DNA from: Chryseobacterium sp.
GTDB taxonomy: Bacteria > Bacteroidota > Bacteroidia > Flavobacteriales > Weeksellaceae
NCBI GenBank assembly: GCA_003852805.1
Contig: RDDY01000306.1
Coordinates: forward strand, 1-5,980
DNA: 5,980 bases
Reading direction: 5' to 3'
In this document: positions 5,909 to 5,980 of the stretch, piece after piece
How the letters are laid out: each line of letters opens with the position of its first letter
Numbering within the stretch: position 1 is the stretch's first letter
Notes under the pieces: generated by a model
What the model was told of the DNA's origin: nothing
What the model saw: only the letters and a program-made list of their open reading frames with translations
The model's database searches: none
Program-made: the position numbers and the translations under genes

Positions 5909-5980
5909 TTGATTCGCTTGAACTTGATGAAATAGATGACGAGCGGCAGGAAAATCAGCACAAAGACCGCCCCTATCGAC
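5905..5980 (-). CDS. C-terminal fragment of an unidentified membrane protein
   Basis: Only the last 24 codons and the TGA stop (5907-5905) are inside the window. They encode a hydrophobic run, GAVFVLIFLPLVIYFI, followed by the basic tail KFKRIK and the stop. This looks like a final transmembrane helix with a positively charged cytoplasmic end. The stop overlaps the waaA start by four bases (ATGA), so the two genes are probably co-transcribed and translationally coupled. The family cannot be identified from this much sequence. The call rests on the open frame, the helix-like composition and the typical overlap. Confidence 0.6.
   Translation of the reverse strand, partial: SIGAVFVLIFLPLVIYFIKFKRIK

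Noticed and set aside
5537..5935. 132-codon plus-strand open frame
   Set aside because: It is antisense to the N-terminal half of waaA, whose motifs are clearly coding on the minus strand.

Overview
The window looks like a piece of chromosome from a Bacteroidota bacterium, most likely a flavobacterium of the Chryseobacterium group (Weeksellaceae). This rests on three things. The ExbB and ExbD proteins have the N-terminal forms I associate with that group. LeuRS and WaaA are of the Bacteroidota type. A candidate Bacteroidota-style -7 box (TAnnTTTG form) lies before leuS, and starts lack obvious Shine-Dalgarno sequences. Genus assignment is from memory of protein families, not from a search.

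All supported genes are on the minus strand, so transcription runs from high to low coordinates. At 5905-5980 is the C-terminal end of an unidentified membrane protein. Its stop codon overlaps the start of waaA (Kdo transferase of lipid A/LPS core synthesis, 4682-5908). An 87-bp gap with a possible promoter follows, then leuS (leucyl-tRNA synthetase, 1325-4594, probably starting at GTG). A 318-bp AT-rich gap without a credible gene separates leuS from exbB (137-1006). After exbB come a strong hairpin and the first 15 codons of exbD (1-47). ExbB and ExbD form the proton-driven motor that powers TonB-dependent outer-membrane uptake.

The outstanding feature is inside leuS. About 153 codons interrupt the LeuRS protein where the catalytic Rossmann fold passes into the CP1 editing domain. 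They encode a complete DUF559-type (Vsr-like, PD-(D/E)xK family) nuclease domain. The block is bounded by imperfect terminal inverted repeats of 33-36 bp, each made of an outer tail (TCCTCACCCC) and a perfect hairpin. The reading frame stays open from LeuRS through both repeats and the nuclease and back into LeuRS, and all LeuRS signature motifs remain. I interpret this as a small nuclease-bearing mobile element, or palindrome-plus-nuclease module, inserted in frame in an essential housekeeping gene. It has no intein splicing motifs, so the product is probably a LeuRS-nuclease fusion.
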